The notes beneath the pieces were generated by a model. It worked only from the letters and a program-made list of their open reading frames with translations, searched no databases and had not been told where the DNA came from. Both the position numbers and the translations under genes were made by a program. A stretch of 64,000 bases of DNA, from NCBI GenBank assembly GCA_022601195.1, contig JAHZIX010000045.1:62001-126000 (forward strand), written 5' to 3'. This DNA is from Deltaproteobacteria bacterium. Lineage in GTDB: Bacteria > Acidobacteriota > Thermoanaerobaculia > Multivoradales > JAHZIX01. Of this stretch, positions 54,829 through 63,829 are shown in pieces. Numbering within the stretch: the first letter of the stretch is position 1; each line of letters opens with the position of its first letter.

Positions 54829-56364
54829 TTGAATTCAGCGCAACATTCCCCAGCAACCCGAGGCCGGGTCCTCATCCCGACCCTCTTCTTCACCCTAACC
54901 CTCGCCGTAGGGGCTGGAGGTGATTCGAAACCTTCAACCGAGGCAACGCCAACCGAGGAAGCGGAGGTCCGGCCACTGAGAGTGAGCTTCGAACCCACCA
55001 CTTTCGAGACCCGAGACGGGCGCACCGTAGAAGCGGAGATGGGTACCTTTTCCGTGGTGGAAAACCGCCGGGAGCACAAAGAGCGCACCATCGAGCTGGC
55101 AATGGTGCGCTTCAAGAGCACCAACCCAAAGCCTGGTTTCCCGATTGTCTATCTCGCCGGCGGACCCGGGGGCTCCGGGACCGGAACGGCTCGCGGCAGC
55201 CGCTTCGACCTTTTCATGTCGATGCGCCAGGTAGCCGATGTCATTGCCTTCGACCAGCGCGGCACGGGCACGAGTCACACCTTGCCGAAATGCTCACGGG
55301 CCAGGGACTCTCCCATGGACAAACCCGCGACTCGGTCCGAGATGGAAGCTTCCTTTCGTGAGGTGACTCGTTTCTGCGCCCAGGAATGGCGAGCCAAGGG
55401 AGTGGACCTGAACGCTTACAACACCGAAGAGAGCGCCGATGACTTGGAAGACCTGCGACGAGCTCTGGGGGTCGAGAAACTCCATCTCTGGAGTATCTCC
55501 TACGGCAGCCACCTAGCCATGGCGGCCCTGCGCCGACATCCGGAGTCCTTTGAACGGGTCATTCTGGCTGGCCCGGAGGGTCCGGATCACACCGTCAAAC
55601 TACCGTCCGACTCCCAGAGATTGCTGGAGGCGATCGATGCCCGCATTCGCCAGAGTGAGGAGTTTCGCACCCTTTTCCCCGACTTCTTGGGGGATGTGCG
55701 ACGCGTGCTGGAACGCCTAGAGAAACAACCAGCGAAAATCGACCTGCCAGGCGGAAAAGAAATGTGGGTCGGAAAGTTCGATGTCCAACTGCTGGCGGCG
55801 GGAGCCTTGGGGAGCCCGGAATACCAGGCCTTTCTCCCGCTAGCTTTCCAGGCCATGGCGGCCGGGGAATTTGGTCCCGTGGCCGAGTACTTGGTGGGAA
55901 ACCGTCAAGGAGAAGTCTGGGCCATGAGCGCCGCCATGGACGCCGCCTCCGGAATCTCCAAGGAGCGGCAAAAAAGGGTTCGAAAAGAAGCGCGGACCAC
56001 CCTTCTCAGCGATGCCATCAACTTTCCCTGGGAACCCTTGCGGGAAGGCATCGAAGTCCGCGACTTGGGCCCCGCCTTTCGATCTCCCCTGACCACCAAG
56101 GTACCCACTCTCATCATTACCGGCAGCTTGGACGGCCGGACACCCGTTGGCAACGCCAAGGATCTTCTCCCTGGTTTCCGCAACGGGATCCATCTCGACA
56201 TCGAGGGCGCCGGTCATAGCGACCCTCTTTTCCTCTCCCATCCGGAGATCGAGGAGACTCTGATCGCCTTTCTCCAAGGCAAACCCCTCGCCAAACACAT
56301 TCAGCTCACCGTCGAGGTCCCTCCCCTGATGGTGATGCCCACCTCACCTCCTGACGGGTCCTAG
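54829..56364 (+). CDS. Secreted alpha/beta hydrolase, TAP-like peptidase family
   Basis: 511 residues. The start is a TTG at 54829, 6 bp after a strong AAAGGAGG; a longer frame from 54709 has no such site. A signal peptide ends near residue 25. AGGPGGSG is the oxyanion-hole loop, SISYGSH carries the nucleophile serine (the first Gly of GxSxG is replaced by Ser), GSLDGRTP holds the aspartate and GAGHSD the histidine. The C-terminus matches the TAP-like domain of tripeptidyl aminopeptidases and proline iminopeptidases. It would cleave N-terminal residues from peptides in the periplasm. Confidence 0.87.
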   Translation: MNSAQHSPATRGRVLIPTLFFTLTLAVGAGGDSKPSTEATPTEEAEVRPLRVSFEPTTFETRDGRTVEAEMGTFSVVENRREHKERTIELAMVRFKSTNPKPGFPIVYLAGGPGGSGTGTARGSRFDLFMSMRQVADVIAFDQRGTGTSHTLPKCSRARDSPMDKPATRSEMEASFREVTRFCAQEWRAKGVDLNAYNTEESADDLEDLRRALGVEKLHLWSISYGSHLAMAALRRHPESFERVILAGPEGPDHTVKLPSDSQRLLEAIDARIRQSEEFRTLFPDFLGDVRRVLERLEKQPAKIDLPGGKEMWVGKFDVQLLAAGALGSPEYQAFLPLAFQAMAAGEFGPVAEYLVGNRQGEVWAMSAAMDAASGISKERQKRVRKEARTTLLSDAINFPWEPLREGIEVRDLGPAFRSPLTTKVPTLIITGSLDGRTPVGNAKDLLPGFRNGIHLDIEGAGHSDPLFLSHPEIEETLIAFLQGKPLAKHIQLTVEVPPLMVMPTSPPDGS

Positions 56365-56463
56365 CCCGTTCGGGAACCATGGAGTCCGCCCGCTTCGCTG
56401 AGTATGTTGCCTCAGGGTGGGCGGACCGGACGCCATGGGGTCGAGGCAGGTAAACTCGACCCC

Positions 56464-57801
56464 ATGGAAAGCAACCCCAAGTCTCTCTCCTCGACGATCG
56501 CCCTTTTGTTCGGTGACGCTCTCCGCAGTGTCACTGTCCTAGGTGTCACCGTTCTGGGTGTCACCGCACTGCGCATCACGGCCCTGGGCATCACTGCTCT
56601 CAGTCTCGTCTTTCCAAGCTCCACTGTGGCGGAAGCACCGGTTCAGGTGGGGCTGGAGAACTTCGTCGCCCAGCCGGATTCTCCTTGGAAGGGCAAGCGC
56701 CTAGGCCTAGTCGCCCATTCGGCCTCGGTCGGCCGGGACGGTCGCCATGCCATCGACTTGCTGCGCAAGAAGGGCTTCAAACTGGTTCGGGTTTTCTCCC
56801 CGGAACACGGCCTCCGTGGTCAGGCAGCGGCGGGCCAAGCTGTGCCAAGTGGTCGAGACCCTGCCACCGGCCTGCCGGTCGTCAGCCTCTATGGAGTTCA
56901 CAAAAGGCCTCAGCCGGCGGATCTGGAAGGGTTAGATGCCCTGTTATTCGATTTGCAGGGAGCAGGCGTTCGCTTCTACACCTACGTTAGTACCTTGATC
57001 TACTGCCTAGAGGCGGCAGCTGAAGCCAACTTGGAGCTAGTGGTTCTCGACCGACCCAATCCCCTCGGCGGCAACCGAATCGAAGGACCGGTCTCGGCGC
57101 CTCGTGACATGGAACCCGCCAGCTTCGTCAACCTCGCCCCAGGTCCCCTGGTTCATGGCTTGACCCTCGGCGAGATGGCAAAGTTGGTCAACTCGACCCT
57201 GCCGACCAAGGCTCGCCTCACAGTGGTTCCCATGAAAGGTTGGCAACGTTCCATGATCTGGAAAGACACGGGGTTGCTCTGGGTTCCTCCGTCACCCAAC
57301 CTCACCACCGCCAACACAGCCCTGGTTTACCCGGGAACAGCGCTCCTGGAAGCCACCAACGTTTCCGAAGGGCGCGGTACGGACTACCCTTTCCAACTGC
57401 TGGGAGCTCCCTGGTTGGAACGCAGCGCGATCCACCCTTCGAAGTTCCGGCTCACCGCCGCCGGCTTTAACCTTCAGGGAGCCAGCTTCCAGCCGGAACC
57501 GTCCCCGGCGGCCCTCGAACCAAAGCATGCGGGGAAGCCCTGCCTGGGCCTCCGCGTCATCGTCGTCAACGGGACCACCGCAGAGCCCTACCGCCTCGGC
57601 CTCCGCCTCGTTCAGTGGTTCTCCAAGCACACCGGCTTTGCCTGGCTCCGGGAAGGTCAAGCTCTGACTAGATTATTGGGTACTCCCAAGGTCTATGACG
57701 CGCTCGCTAAGGGCACTTCGATAGGGGAGATTCTCGCCGCTGATGAGGCTGACCACATGGCTTGGCGGAAGCAGCGAAAGGCCTTCTTGCTCTACGAATA
57801 A
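56464..57801 (+). CDS. namZ: Exo-beta-N-acetylmuramidase NamZ (DUF1343)
   Basis: 445 residues from the ATG at 56464. NamZ removes MurNAc from the non-reducing end of peptidoglycan fragments. Family markers are RLGLVAHSASVGRDGRHAID, FSPEHGLRG, LFDLQGAGVRFYTY, VLDRPNPLGG, WVPPSPNLTT and NVSEGRGTDYPF. The signal peptide is odd: its hydrophobic core is five pentapeptide repeats (V/I-T-x-L-x). The ribosome site is weak. The gene is convergent with the salvage operon, whose imported sugars it may supply. Confidence 0.93.
   Translation: MESNPKSLSSTIALLFGDALRSVTVLGVTVLGVTALRITALGITALSLVFPSSTVAEAPVQVGLENFVAQPDSPWKGKRLGLVAHSASVGRDGRHAIDLLRKKGFKLVRVFSPEHGLRGQAAAGQAVPSGRDPATGLPVVSLYGVHKRPQPADLEGLDALLFDLQGAGVRFYTYVSTLIYCLEAAAEANLELVVLDRPNPLGGNRIEGPVSAPRDMEPASFVNLAPGPLVHGLTLGEMAKLVNSTLPTKARLTVVPMKGWQRSMIWKDTGLLWVPPSPNLTTANTALVYPGTALLEATNVSEGRGTDYPFQLLGAPWLERSAIHPSKFRLTAAGFNLQGASFQPEPSPAALEPKHAGKPCLGLRVIVVNGTTAEPYRLGLRLVQWFSKHTGFAWLREGQALTRLLGTPKVYDALAKGTSIGEILAADEADHMAWRKQRKAFLLYE
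56530..56604 (+). repeat. Five 15-bp tandem repeats coding the NamZ signal core
   Basis: Five in-frame units encode VTVLG, VTVLG, VTALR, ITALG and ITALS. The DNA units are related (GTCAC.GT.CT.GGT pattern) but diverged, so the expansion is not recent. Copy-number change would alter signal-peptide length. Confidence 0.85.
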
Positions 57802-57806
57802 GCAAA

Positions 57807-59012
57807 TCAGACCTTGAGGACCAGGCCTCGCCGGTGCATCCAGGCCAGAACTAAATACCAGCCACCGACCCAGGCGAGAGCGTAGGCAAAGGAGGCCGGG
57901 TAGGGGGGCAGCCAGGAGGAGAAGAAGGTTTGATAGAGGACGGATTGCAGGCTGTGGGGCTCGGGGCTTCCCACCTTGAGGTAGATCAATGTCTTGGCCA
58001 ACACTCCACTGCCCACAAAGACGGTGAGAGCGTTGACCCCGTAAATGACCAGAGGCCGAGCCAACCGACGGTGGCCCCGAAGATCACAAACCCAGAAACA
58101 CAGAGCTAGCCCCGAGGTGGCCAAGCCAGCGGTGAAGACCGCATAGGAGCTGGTCCACAACGCTTTGTTGAGAGGTAGGAACCAGCTCCAGATGGTGCCC
58201 GCGATGGTCAGAAGAAAGCCTCGAAGGAACAGACGAGCTGCCTTCTCCGTGGCATCTAGCTTGGTGATCAGGACGAGGCCCGCAAAGACTCCAAACAGAG
58301 TCGTAGCCAGGGCAGGAAGAGTGCTGAGAATGCCTTCCGGGTCGTAGACCTTGGCACTGATCCAGAGGTGGTTGCCGAAAACCACCCGATCGAGCCAGCC
58401 GGCCAGGTGGTCTCCCTTGGAATCGAGGTTCGGCACGCCAATGCCGGGGACGGGAACAAGGGTCAGAAGTACCCAGTAGCCAAATAGCAGACCCAGAGTC
58501 CACCACCTCAGAGCCCGCTCTCGAAAGGCCAGAAAAAGCAGCGAAGCCAAGACATAGCAGACAGCGATGCGCTGCAAAACTCCGGGGATGCGCCAGGTCT
58601 CGAGGAGTCTCTCGAAGCTGCGGGGACCGAAGAGACCAAAGGGGTATCCGGAAAGAAACAAACCCAAGGCGAAGAGAAGCGCTCCCCGGCGAAGAATCTT
58701 CCCCACCAAAGCCCCCTTGCCGCTCCCTTGCCCCCCCAAGCTCGAACTCGCAGTCCCGGAAGGCTCTAGGCGCCAATGGAAAGCAAGAACGATGGACACC
58801 CCGACGATGAAAAGAAAAAACGGAAAAACGAGGTCTGTGGGAGTCCAGCCGTGCCACTCAGCATGCAATAGGGGAGCGTAAACGGTGTTCCAATTCCCCG
58901 GATTGTTGACCAGAATCATGCCGACGATGGTCAAACCACGAAACACATCGATGGACAGCAGACGCGGCGGCCGGGAACCACTGGATGCCTTCGCTGCGGT
59001 AGTAGGGGTCAC
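57807..59012 (-). CDS. NagX-like membrane acyltransferase (DUF5009/HGSNAT family)
   Basis: 401 residues from a GTG at 59012 that overlaps the symporter stop (GTGA), with GGAG 5 bp upstream; a GTG 12 codons earlier is less suitable. About ten helices. The opening RLLSIDVFRGLTIVGMILVNNPGNW and the TPTDLVFPFFLFIVGVSI segment are typical of the heparan-glucosaminide acetyltransferase-like group that includes NagX in amino-sugar gene clusters. It may N-acetylate glucosamine-type sugars at the membrane; the exact role of NagX is unsettled. It is last in the salvage operon. Confidence 0.87.
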   Translation of the reverse strand: MTPTTAAKASSGSRPPRLLSIDVFRGLTIVGMILVNNPGNWNTVYAPLLHAEWHGWTPTDLVFPFFLFIVGVSIVLAFHWRLEPSGTASSSLGGQGSGKGALVGKILRRGALLFALGLFLSGYPFGLFGPRSFERLLETWRIPGVLQRIAVCYVLASLLFLAFRERALRWWTLGLLFGYWVLLTLVPVPGIGVPNLDSKGDHLAGWLDRVVFGNHLWISAKVYDPEGILSTLPALATTLFGVFAGLVLITKLDATEKAARLFLRGFLLTIAGTIWSWFLPLNKALWTSSYAVFTAGLATSGLALCFWVCDLRGHRRLARPLVIYGVNALTVFVGSGVLAKTLIYLKVGSPEPHSLQSVLYQTFFSSWLPPYPASFAYALAWVGGWYLVLAWMHRRGLVLKV

Positions 59013-60469
59013 CGCGGCTCCACTTCTTGCCCTCTCCGCGCTGGCCACAGCAAGCTAGCCCCCCACCCAGCAGCGAAGGTCAACACCGAACCCACCAGGG
59101 CGAACCAAGGCCAAGCCAGAGGAGTGGCGAATTTGACCCAGGTCATCGCCGCCAGGCCCACCAACAACCCGACCAGAGCCGCTCGCTGACCGACCCGCGG
59201 CGCCCACATGCCAAGAAAGAAAACCCCCAGAACGATGCCTGTGGTGAAGGAGGCGATTCCCAGCACGCTGCTGACGACGGACGAGGTCACCCATTGGCCG
59301 CCAATTCCCACCGCAATCTGCACCAGGCCAAAGGCGATCGTGAAACCACGGGTGATACGCAACTGGCGTCGCGGAGAAACCTCTCCCTTTTTCCAGGGTA
59401 GGTAGAAGTCTTTGACCGCGGCCGTGGCACAGGAGTTGAGGGAGCTCGACAGCGTCGACATGGCCGCCGCAAAGACCGCCCCCAACAGCAGGCCCAACAA
59501 ACCCACCGGAACTTCCTTGACAATGAAATGGGCGAAGACCCGATCCGCTCTTTCGAAAGCCACCGCTGGCGGGAAAACTTGGTAGAAGGCGTAGAGAGCT
59601 ACTCCGATGATCAAAAAGAGGGCGAACTGCCCCACCACCACGAAGCCGCTCACCCCCAAGGCTCGCCTCGCGTCCCCGAGACCCCGGGCACAGAGGTAGC
59701 GCTGAACCATCAACTGGTCCACTCCATGAGAGCCGAGGGTGACGAAGATACCTCCCACCAGGCCGGCCCAAAGGGCATAGGGCTCTGCCGGATTGAGCGT
59801 AAGGTCCAAGATCTGCAATCTCCCCGCAACCTCTCCGAGAGAGATCATTTGGCTCCACCCTTCCGGCAGCCGGCGCAGAATCAGCCCCAGGGCGAGGACT
59901 CCGCCGGCCATATAAATGAAAAACTGCACCATGTCGGTCCACAGAACCGCCCGCATACCGCCCAAGAAGGTGTAGAGAATCGTGGTCACCCCCACCGCCA
60001 GAACCGACCAACTCAAATCGAGACCGGTCATCTCTTGGAGCACGATGGCGGAGAGAAATAGGCGGAGGCCGTCCGCCAAGCTTCGGGTGAGAATGAAAAG
60101 TGCTGAGGCAGCTCGACTGGTGGCGGAACCAAAGCGGCGGTGAAGCACCTCATAGGAAGTGAAGAGCGTTCCTTTGAAATAGTGGGGCAGCAACAGAAAT
60201 GCCACCACAAACCGGCCAATGAGAAAGCCCAAGGGGAGCTGAAGCCAGGTCAGATTGCGCTCGAAGGCAAAGCCCGGGATGCTCAGGAAGGTAACGGTGC
60301 TGGTTTCCGTCGCCACGATGGAAAATAGGATCACCCACCAGGGAAGGTTCCGGCCCCCCAACATATAGTCCGTAGCGCTACGAGCTCCCCGGCCCACCCA
60401 CACTCCGAAGATGGCGACGCCGGCCAGGTAGGCCAACAGAATTCCGAGATCGAGAGCGCCGATATTCAT
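59009..60469 (-). CDS. Sodium:solute symporter (SSS family)
   Basis: 486 residues with about 13 helices. SSS features include YMLGGRNLPWWVILFSIVATETSTVTFLSIPG, FLGGMRAVLWTDMVQFFIYM and AAAMSTLSSSLNSCATAAVKDFY, which contains the conserved sodium-site serines. The ATG at 60469 lies 30 bp after the deacetylase gene. In this operon the likeliest cargo is MurNAc, GlcNAc or a small muropeptide; that is inference from context, since SSS members carry many solutes. Confidence 0.92.
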   Translation of the reverse strand: MNIGALDLGILLAYLAGVAIFGVWVGRGARSATDYMLGGRNLPWWVILFSIVATETSTVTFLSIPGFAFERNLTWLQLPLGFLIGRFVVAFLLLPHYFKGTLFTSYEVLHRRFGSATSRAASALFILTRSLADGLRLFLSAIVLQEMTGLDLSWSVLAVGVTTILYTFLGGMRAVLWTDMVQFFIYMAGGVLALGLILRRLPEGWSQMISLGEVAGRLQILDLTLNPAEPYALWAGLVGGIFVTLGSHGVDQLMVQRYLCARGLGDARRALGVSGFVVVGQFALFLIIGVALYAFYQVFPPAVAFERADRVFAHFIVKEVPVGLLGLLLGAVFAAAMSTLSSSLNSCATAAVKDFYLPWKKGEVSPRRQLRITRGFTIAFGLVQIAVGIGGQWVTSSVVSSVLGIASFTTGIVLGVFFLGMWAPRVGQRAALVGLLVGLAAMTWVKFATPLAWPWFALVGSVLTFAAGWGASLLWPARRGQEVEPR

Positions 60470-60499
60470 GGTCGTCTCGTACTCAAAGGGATGGAGGAA

Positions 60500-61309
60500 T
60501 TATTGGCATCGAGAGCTCACCGGATGTACCGGCTCATCGCAGCCGGCAAGCAAATCTCCGAAGTGAATACTAGGAATTCCTAGGGCCGCTACCTGGCTGC
60601 GAACCTGCGGGTGAGTCAACACCTCCAACTCACGTTCTCGCTCTTCCGAGTAGCCACTACCGCCACGCAACTCGTCGTCCACCCGGGCCGGGTGGCACAT
60701 GACCTCCGTGACCCCGGCGGGCAGGTTATCGAGCAAGGCCAGCAAATTCTCTAGAGTCGCTCCTGGACCATAGAAAGAATTCTCGAAGCTGTCCGTCGTG
60801 GGCACTCCGGCACGCTCTAAGGCTTGCCTCATCTCCGGCGAGACCATCCTTACAGGTAGCTTGTGCTCAACGGCTACCGTCACGAGAGCGCTGAATACCT
60901 CCGGCAGCCGGTGGCAATGATGATGACCGTCCAGGTGGGTTGGCAGACCTCCCGTCATGGCCTGGAACTTTGCCAGTTGGGCTCGAACTTCAGCAAGCAC
61001 CTGCGATGCGCTCAAGGCCTCGAAATCCTCCGGCTTGGCTGGCAAACGACCATGCTCGTCCACCAGGCTGGAGACCTGCTCCGCCGGCAAGGTCGGTACC
61101 CCTCCGGTTAGCGCCACATGGAGACCGACTCCGAGGCCTGGAACCGCAGGAAGCTCCGCTGCCGCCAACGGGGAAGCCGGGTAATTCACCATGAGAGTGG
61201 CACTGGTCACCACGCCTTGGCGATGAGCCTGGAAAATACCGCTGTTGATGCCGGCGGTGCGACCCAGGTCGTCTGCATTGATAATGAGACCCACTTTTTT
61301 CTCCCTCAT
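60500..61309 (-). CDS. YdjC/ChbG-family carbohydrate deacetylase
   Basis: 269 residues. The start is the ATG at 61309, which overlaps the kinase stop by ATGA; the longer frame would read through the kinase gene. LIINADDLG and THLDGHHHCHRLP hold the metal-binding Asp and His residues, and VTEVMCHPARVDDEL is the late conserved segment. ChbG removes an acetyl group from chitobiose; related enzymes act on other N-acetyl sugars. Here the substrate is probably a GlcNAc-containing disaccharide, perhaps from peptidoglycan. Confidence 0.9.
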   Translation of the reverse strand: MREKKVGLIINADDLGRTAGINSGIFQAHRQGVVTSATLMVNYPASPLAAAELPAVPGLGVGLHVALTGGVPTLPAEQVSSLVDEHGRLPAKPEDFEALSASQVLAEVRAQLAKFQAMTGGLPTHLDGHHHCHRLPEVFSALVTVAVEHKLPVRMVSPEMRQALERAGVPTTDSFENSFYGPGATLENLLALLDNLPAGVTEVMCHPARVDDELRGGSGYSEERERELEVLTHPQVRSQVAALGIPSIHFGDLLAGCDEPVHPVSSRCQ

Positions 61310-62250
61310 CGGTTTAGCTGCCCTCGCGCCAAAATCACGGCTCCCACCGCCGGCTCCACATCCAGCCGCAAGATTCGGCTGAGGGGCAAGCTCATGGCGG
61401 ATTCCAAACGCTCGTAGAGACTTGGGCATGCTTTGAACACCCCACCGGAAAGGACCAACGGAAAGGCCTCGGAGAACACCAATTGGCGGGCCACCGCCTC
61501 GGCAGCCCGCGCTAGGTGAAGTGCTGCGTGTTGGAGAAGCTCCTCTGCAGCTTCGTCACCATCTTGGGCCGCCTCTTCCACCAACGAAGCCAGCTCTGCG
61601 ACGCGGTGCCGAGAGAGATCTTGATCATAGAACCAAGACACCAAGCCGGAGGCTCCCTGGAGGTCCAGCCGGTGACAAACTCGATCGTAGAGACTGGTCC
61701 CGGGCCCCCGGCCATCGGCAGCCCGAATGCCCAGCCGTAGCGCCGCGTGCCCCAACCAAAACGCCGAGCCTTCGTCCCCCAGCAGATAGCCCCAACCGCC
61801 GGATCGAGCGGTGCGACCCTGGGAGGTGATCCCGTAGGCAATCGAACCGGTACCGGCGGCCACCACAATGCCTCGACCTTCCGGAGCTCCCGCCACCAGA
61901 GCGATGTGGGCATCGTTGGTAACCACCACAGAGCGACGAAGACCGAGACGCCGCAGCATGGCGACGATCAGCTCCTTCTCTCCAGGACGGTCGACGCCGG
62001 CGATTCCGAGACAAACTGCTGCGATGGCGCCGGGAGCATCCAGATCATCGATGACCTGGTAGATCACCTTCTCCACCGCCAGCTCTCCGTGCACCACCAG
62101 ATTCGCTCCGGCACCGCGAGCCTTGGCGACGATCTCGCCCTGAGAGTTGGAAAGCAACCCGACGGTCTTGGTGCCACCGGCATCTAGGCCGATGACATAG
62201 CCTCCGGGTTGACCAGTCTCTTGGGTCGAAGGGACGGAGTCAGACATCAC
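61306..62250 (-). CDS. BadF/BcrA-family amino-sugar kinase (MurK/GlcNAc kinase-like)
   Basis: 314 residues. The ASKHA fold is clear: GLDAGGTKT (phosphate 1), VCLGIAGVDRPGE, VVTNDAHIALVAG, GIVVAAGTGSIAYG (phosphate 2) and FPLVLSGGVF near the end. The family contains mammalian GlcNAc kinase and the bacterial MurK, which phosphorylates MurNAc. The context next to epimerase, deacetylase and symporter, together with murQ at 33.8 kb, favours MurNAc or GlcNAc as substrate. GTG 62250 or ATG 62247 could start it; AGGAG lies 9 bp before the GTG. Confidence 0.88.
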   Translation of the reverse strand: MMSDSVPSTQETGQPGGYVIGLDAGGTKTVGLLSNSQGEIVAKARGAGANLVVHGELAVEKVIYQVIDDLDAPGAIAAVCLGIAGVDRPGEKELIVAMLRRLGLRRSVVVTNDAHIALVAGAPEGRGIVVAAGTGSIAYGITSQGRTARSGGWGYLLGDEGSAFWLGHAALRLGIRAADGRGPGTSLYDRVCHRLDLQGASGLVSWFYDQDLSRHRVAELASLVEEAAQDGDEAAEELLQHAALHLARAAEAVARQLVFSEAFPLVLSGGVFKACPSLYERLESAMSLPLSRILRLDVEPAVGAVILARGQLNR

Positions 62251-63247
62251 GAGGGTCGACTCCTAAGCCAGGCCCCGCGGGCAGCACCAACCGACCATTG
62301 GCTACCGTCGCTCCCCGAAATGGATCATTGGTCACCAGCAGATTGCCGTCTAAGTCAGCGAAATCCACCAAGGGTGCTAGATGAGCCGCCGCGGTGATGG
62401 CCAGAGAAGACTCCACCATGCAGCCCAGCATCGTTTTCAGGCCATGAGCTCTGGCTACAGCGATCATACGAAGAGCTTCTCCCATGCCACCACACTTCAT
62501 GAACTTGATATTGATCCCGTGAAAGCCGGCCGCCAGAGCAGGAATGTCGCTGGCTCGGCCGACGCTCTCGTCGGCGAAGAGAGGTAAAGGGCTGATGTCC
62601 TTCAGCCGACGCATCTCTTCGATCTGCCCTGCCGGCAGCGGCTGCTCGACCAGCTCCACCCCCTGATCCGCGAGCCAGGGAAGATAGACCCGAGCTTGCT
62701 CCAGGGTCCATCCCTCGTTGGCGTCCACCCGGAGAGGGCAGTCGGTAACGGCTCGGACCGCTTCCAGGAGCGCTCGGTCGTCGTCACCTCCCAATTTTAT
62801 CTTGAGAGCTGCAAATCCCTCCGCTTGCCGTACTTTTTCGGCCACGACCTCCGGCTCGTCGATGCCGATGGTGAAGGAGGTGACCGGCATGGGCTTTGGG
62901 TCGATACCTGCCAACCGATAGACCGGGGCACCTAGACGTTTTCCGGCAAGATCTCGAAGCGCCATCTCCAAGGCCGCTGAGGCGGCTGGTTGCCCGGCCA
63001 CCGCAGCCCGGTCCACTGCGCTGTCAAAACAGCGAGGATCTTTCAGGCCTTCCACCATCTTCTCGACCGCCGTTGCAGCGGAGCGCCAATCTTGACCATA
63101 GCGAGCGATAGGCGCTGCTTCGCCGAGGCCGATGAGGCCGTCGTCCTCCACTTCGATGATCAAATTAGTACGGGAGTCACTCGCCCCTCGGGCTAGCCGA
63201 AAAGTGTGGCGGAGCTGCAACTCCACGGGTCGATGGCGAAGAATCAT
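62240..63247 (-). CDS. ykfB: L-Ala-D/L-Glu dipeptide epimerase
   Basis: 335 residues from the ATG at 63247. This enolase-superfamily enzyme converts L-Ala-D-Glu, a murein peptide breakdown product, to L-Ala-L-Glu. The KxK pair (K149, K151 in LKIKLGG), metal ligands in RVDANEGW, VEQPLPAG and FADESVG, and the second-face lysine in NIKFMKCGG are visible. It leads the five-gene operon and its stop overlaps the kinase start. A distant relative, muconate cycloisomerase, is excluded by the murein context but not by motif alone. A frame running up to 63370 lacks family similarity. Confidence 0.9.
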   Translation of the reverse strand: MILRHRPVELQLRHTFRLARGASDSRTNLIIEVEDDGLIGLGEAAPIARYGQDWRSAATAVEKMVEGLKDPRCFDSAVDRAAVAGQPAASAALEMALRDLAGKRLGAPVYRLAGIDPKPMPVTSFTIGIDEPEVVAEKVRQAEGFAALKIKLGGDDDRALLEAVRAVTDCPLRVDANEGWTLEQARVYLPWLADQGVELVEQPLPAGQIEEMRRLKDISPLPLFADESVGRASDIPALAAGFHGINIKFMKCGGMGEALRMIAVARAHGLKTMLGCMVESSLAITAAAHLAPLVDFADLDGNLLVTNDPFRGATVANGRLVLPAGPGLGVDPRDV

Positions 63248-63829
63248 CGCTCTACTAGACCTCCCATGCCTTTCCCAACCTTTTCCAGCCGGCCCGTTCT
63301 GGGGCTCCCCTCCGCAAGAGATGGAGATATCGACAGAGTGGCCTAGGTTGGTCACCTCATTATGCCCCATTAGACGGCCCGGGAAAGGCCTATCCTAGCC
63401 TTTAGTTTGGCAACCCTCGCCGCGGTCAAAGGTTCTCTAAGGCCTGTCCTTGCAGGGATTACAGAACCTCTGGTAGCCTGCATCGGGATTCAGAATACCT
63501 TCAGCTACCCAGGAACCTCGGGCGATCGCAGCCTGGCGTCGGGTGCGGGGAATCTGGTGGCGAAATCCCGAAAGATGTCAGCCAAGAAATCCGTGTTCTT
63601 CGACAGCCTTTCGGCACTAAAGAGCTACCAGATTAAAACCCGTAATCGGAGCCCGTGCTGCTTCCGAATCACCAGACCGAGGAGCTTGGTCTGGAGCTGA
63701 GATGGCCGGTTGAGTCAGCGTTCGGCCTTGAACAGCCGATCGAAACTTCGAGGATTTCTACGAGTAGTTATCAGGTACCTGAATAGTGAAACATTGGGAC
63801 GGTATGAACGGTTCCCTGGAGGAGAAAGA
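63248..63829. other. Divergent intergenic region, salvage operon to TonB receptor
   Basis: 582 bp with no convincing gene. A strong hairpin, CCAGACCGAG-GAG-CTTGGTCTGG (63672-63694, one G-T pair), lies about 135 bp before the receptor start and is not followed by a T run. Promoters for both flanking genes must lie here, but no boxes stand out. A plus-strand frame (63407-63700) has no ribosome site or recognisable product. Confidence 0.55.

Noticed and set aside
63407..63700. Plus-strand frame of 97 codons before the TonB receptor
   Set aside because: No ribosome site and no recognisable product; it overlaps a strong hairpin and a probable promoter region.
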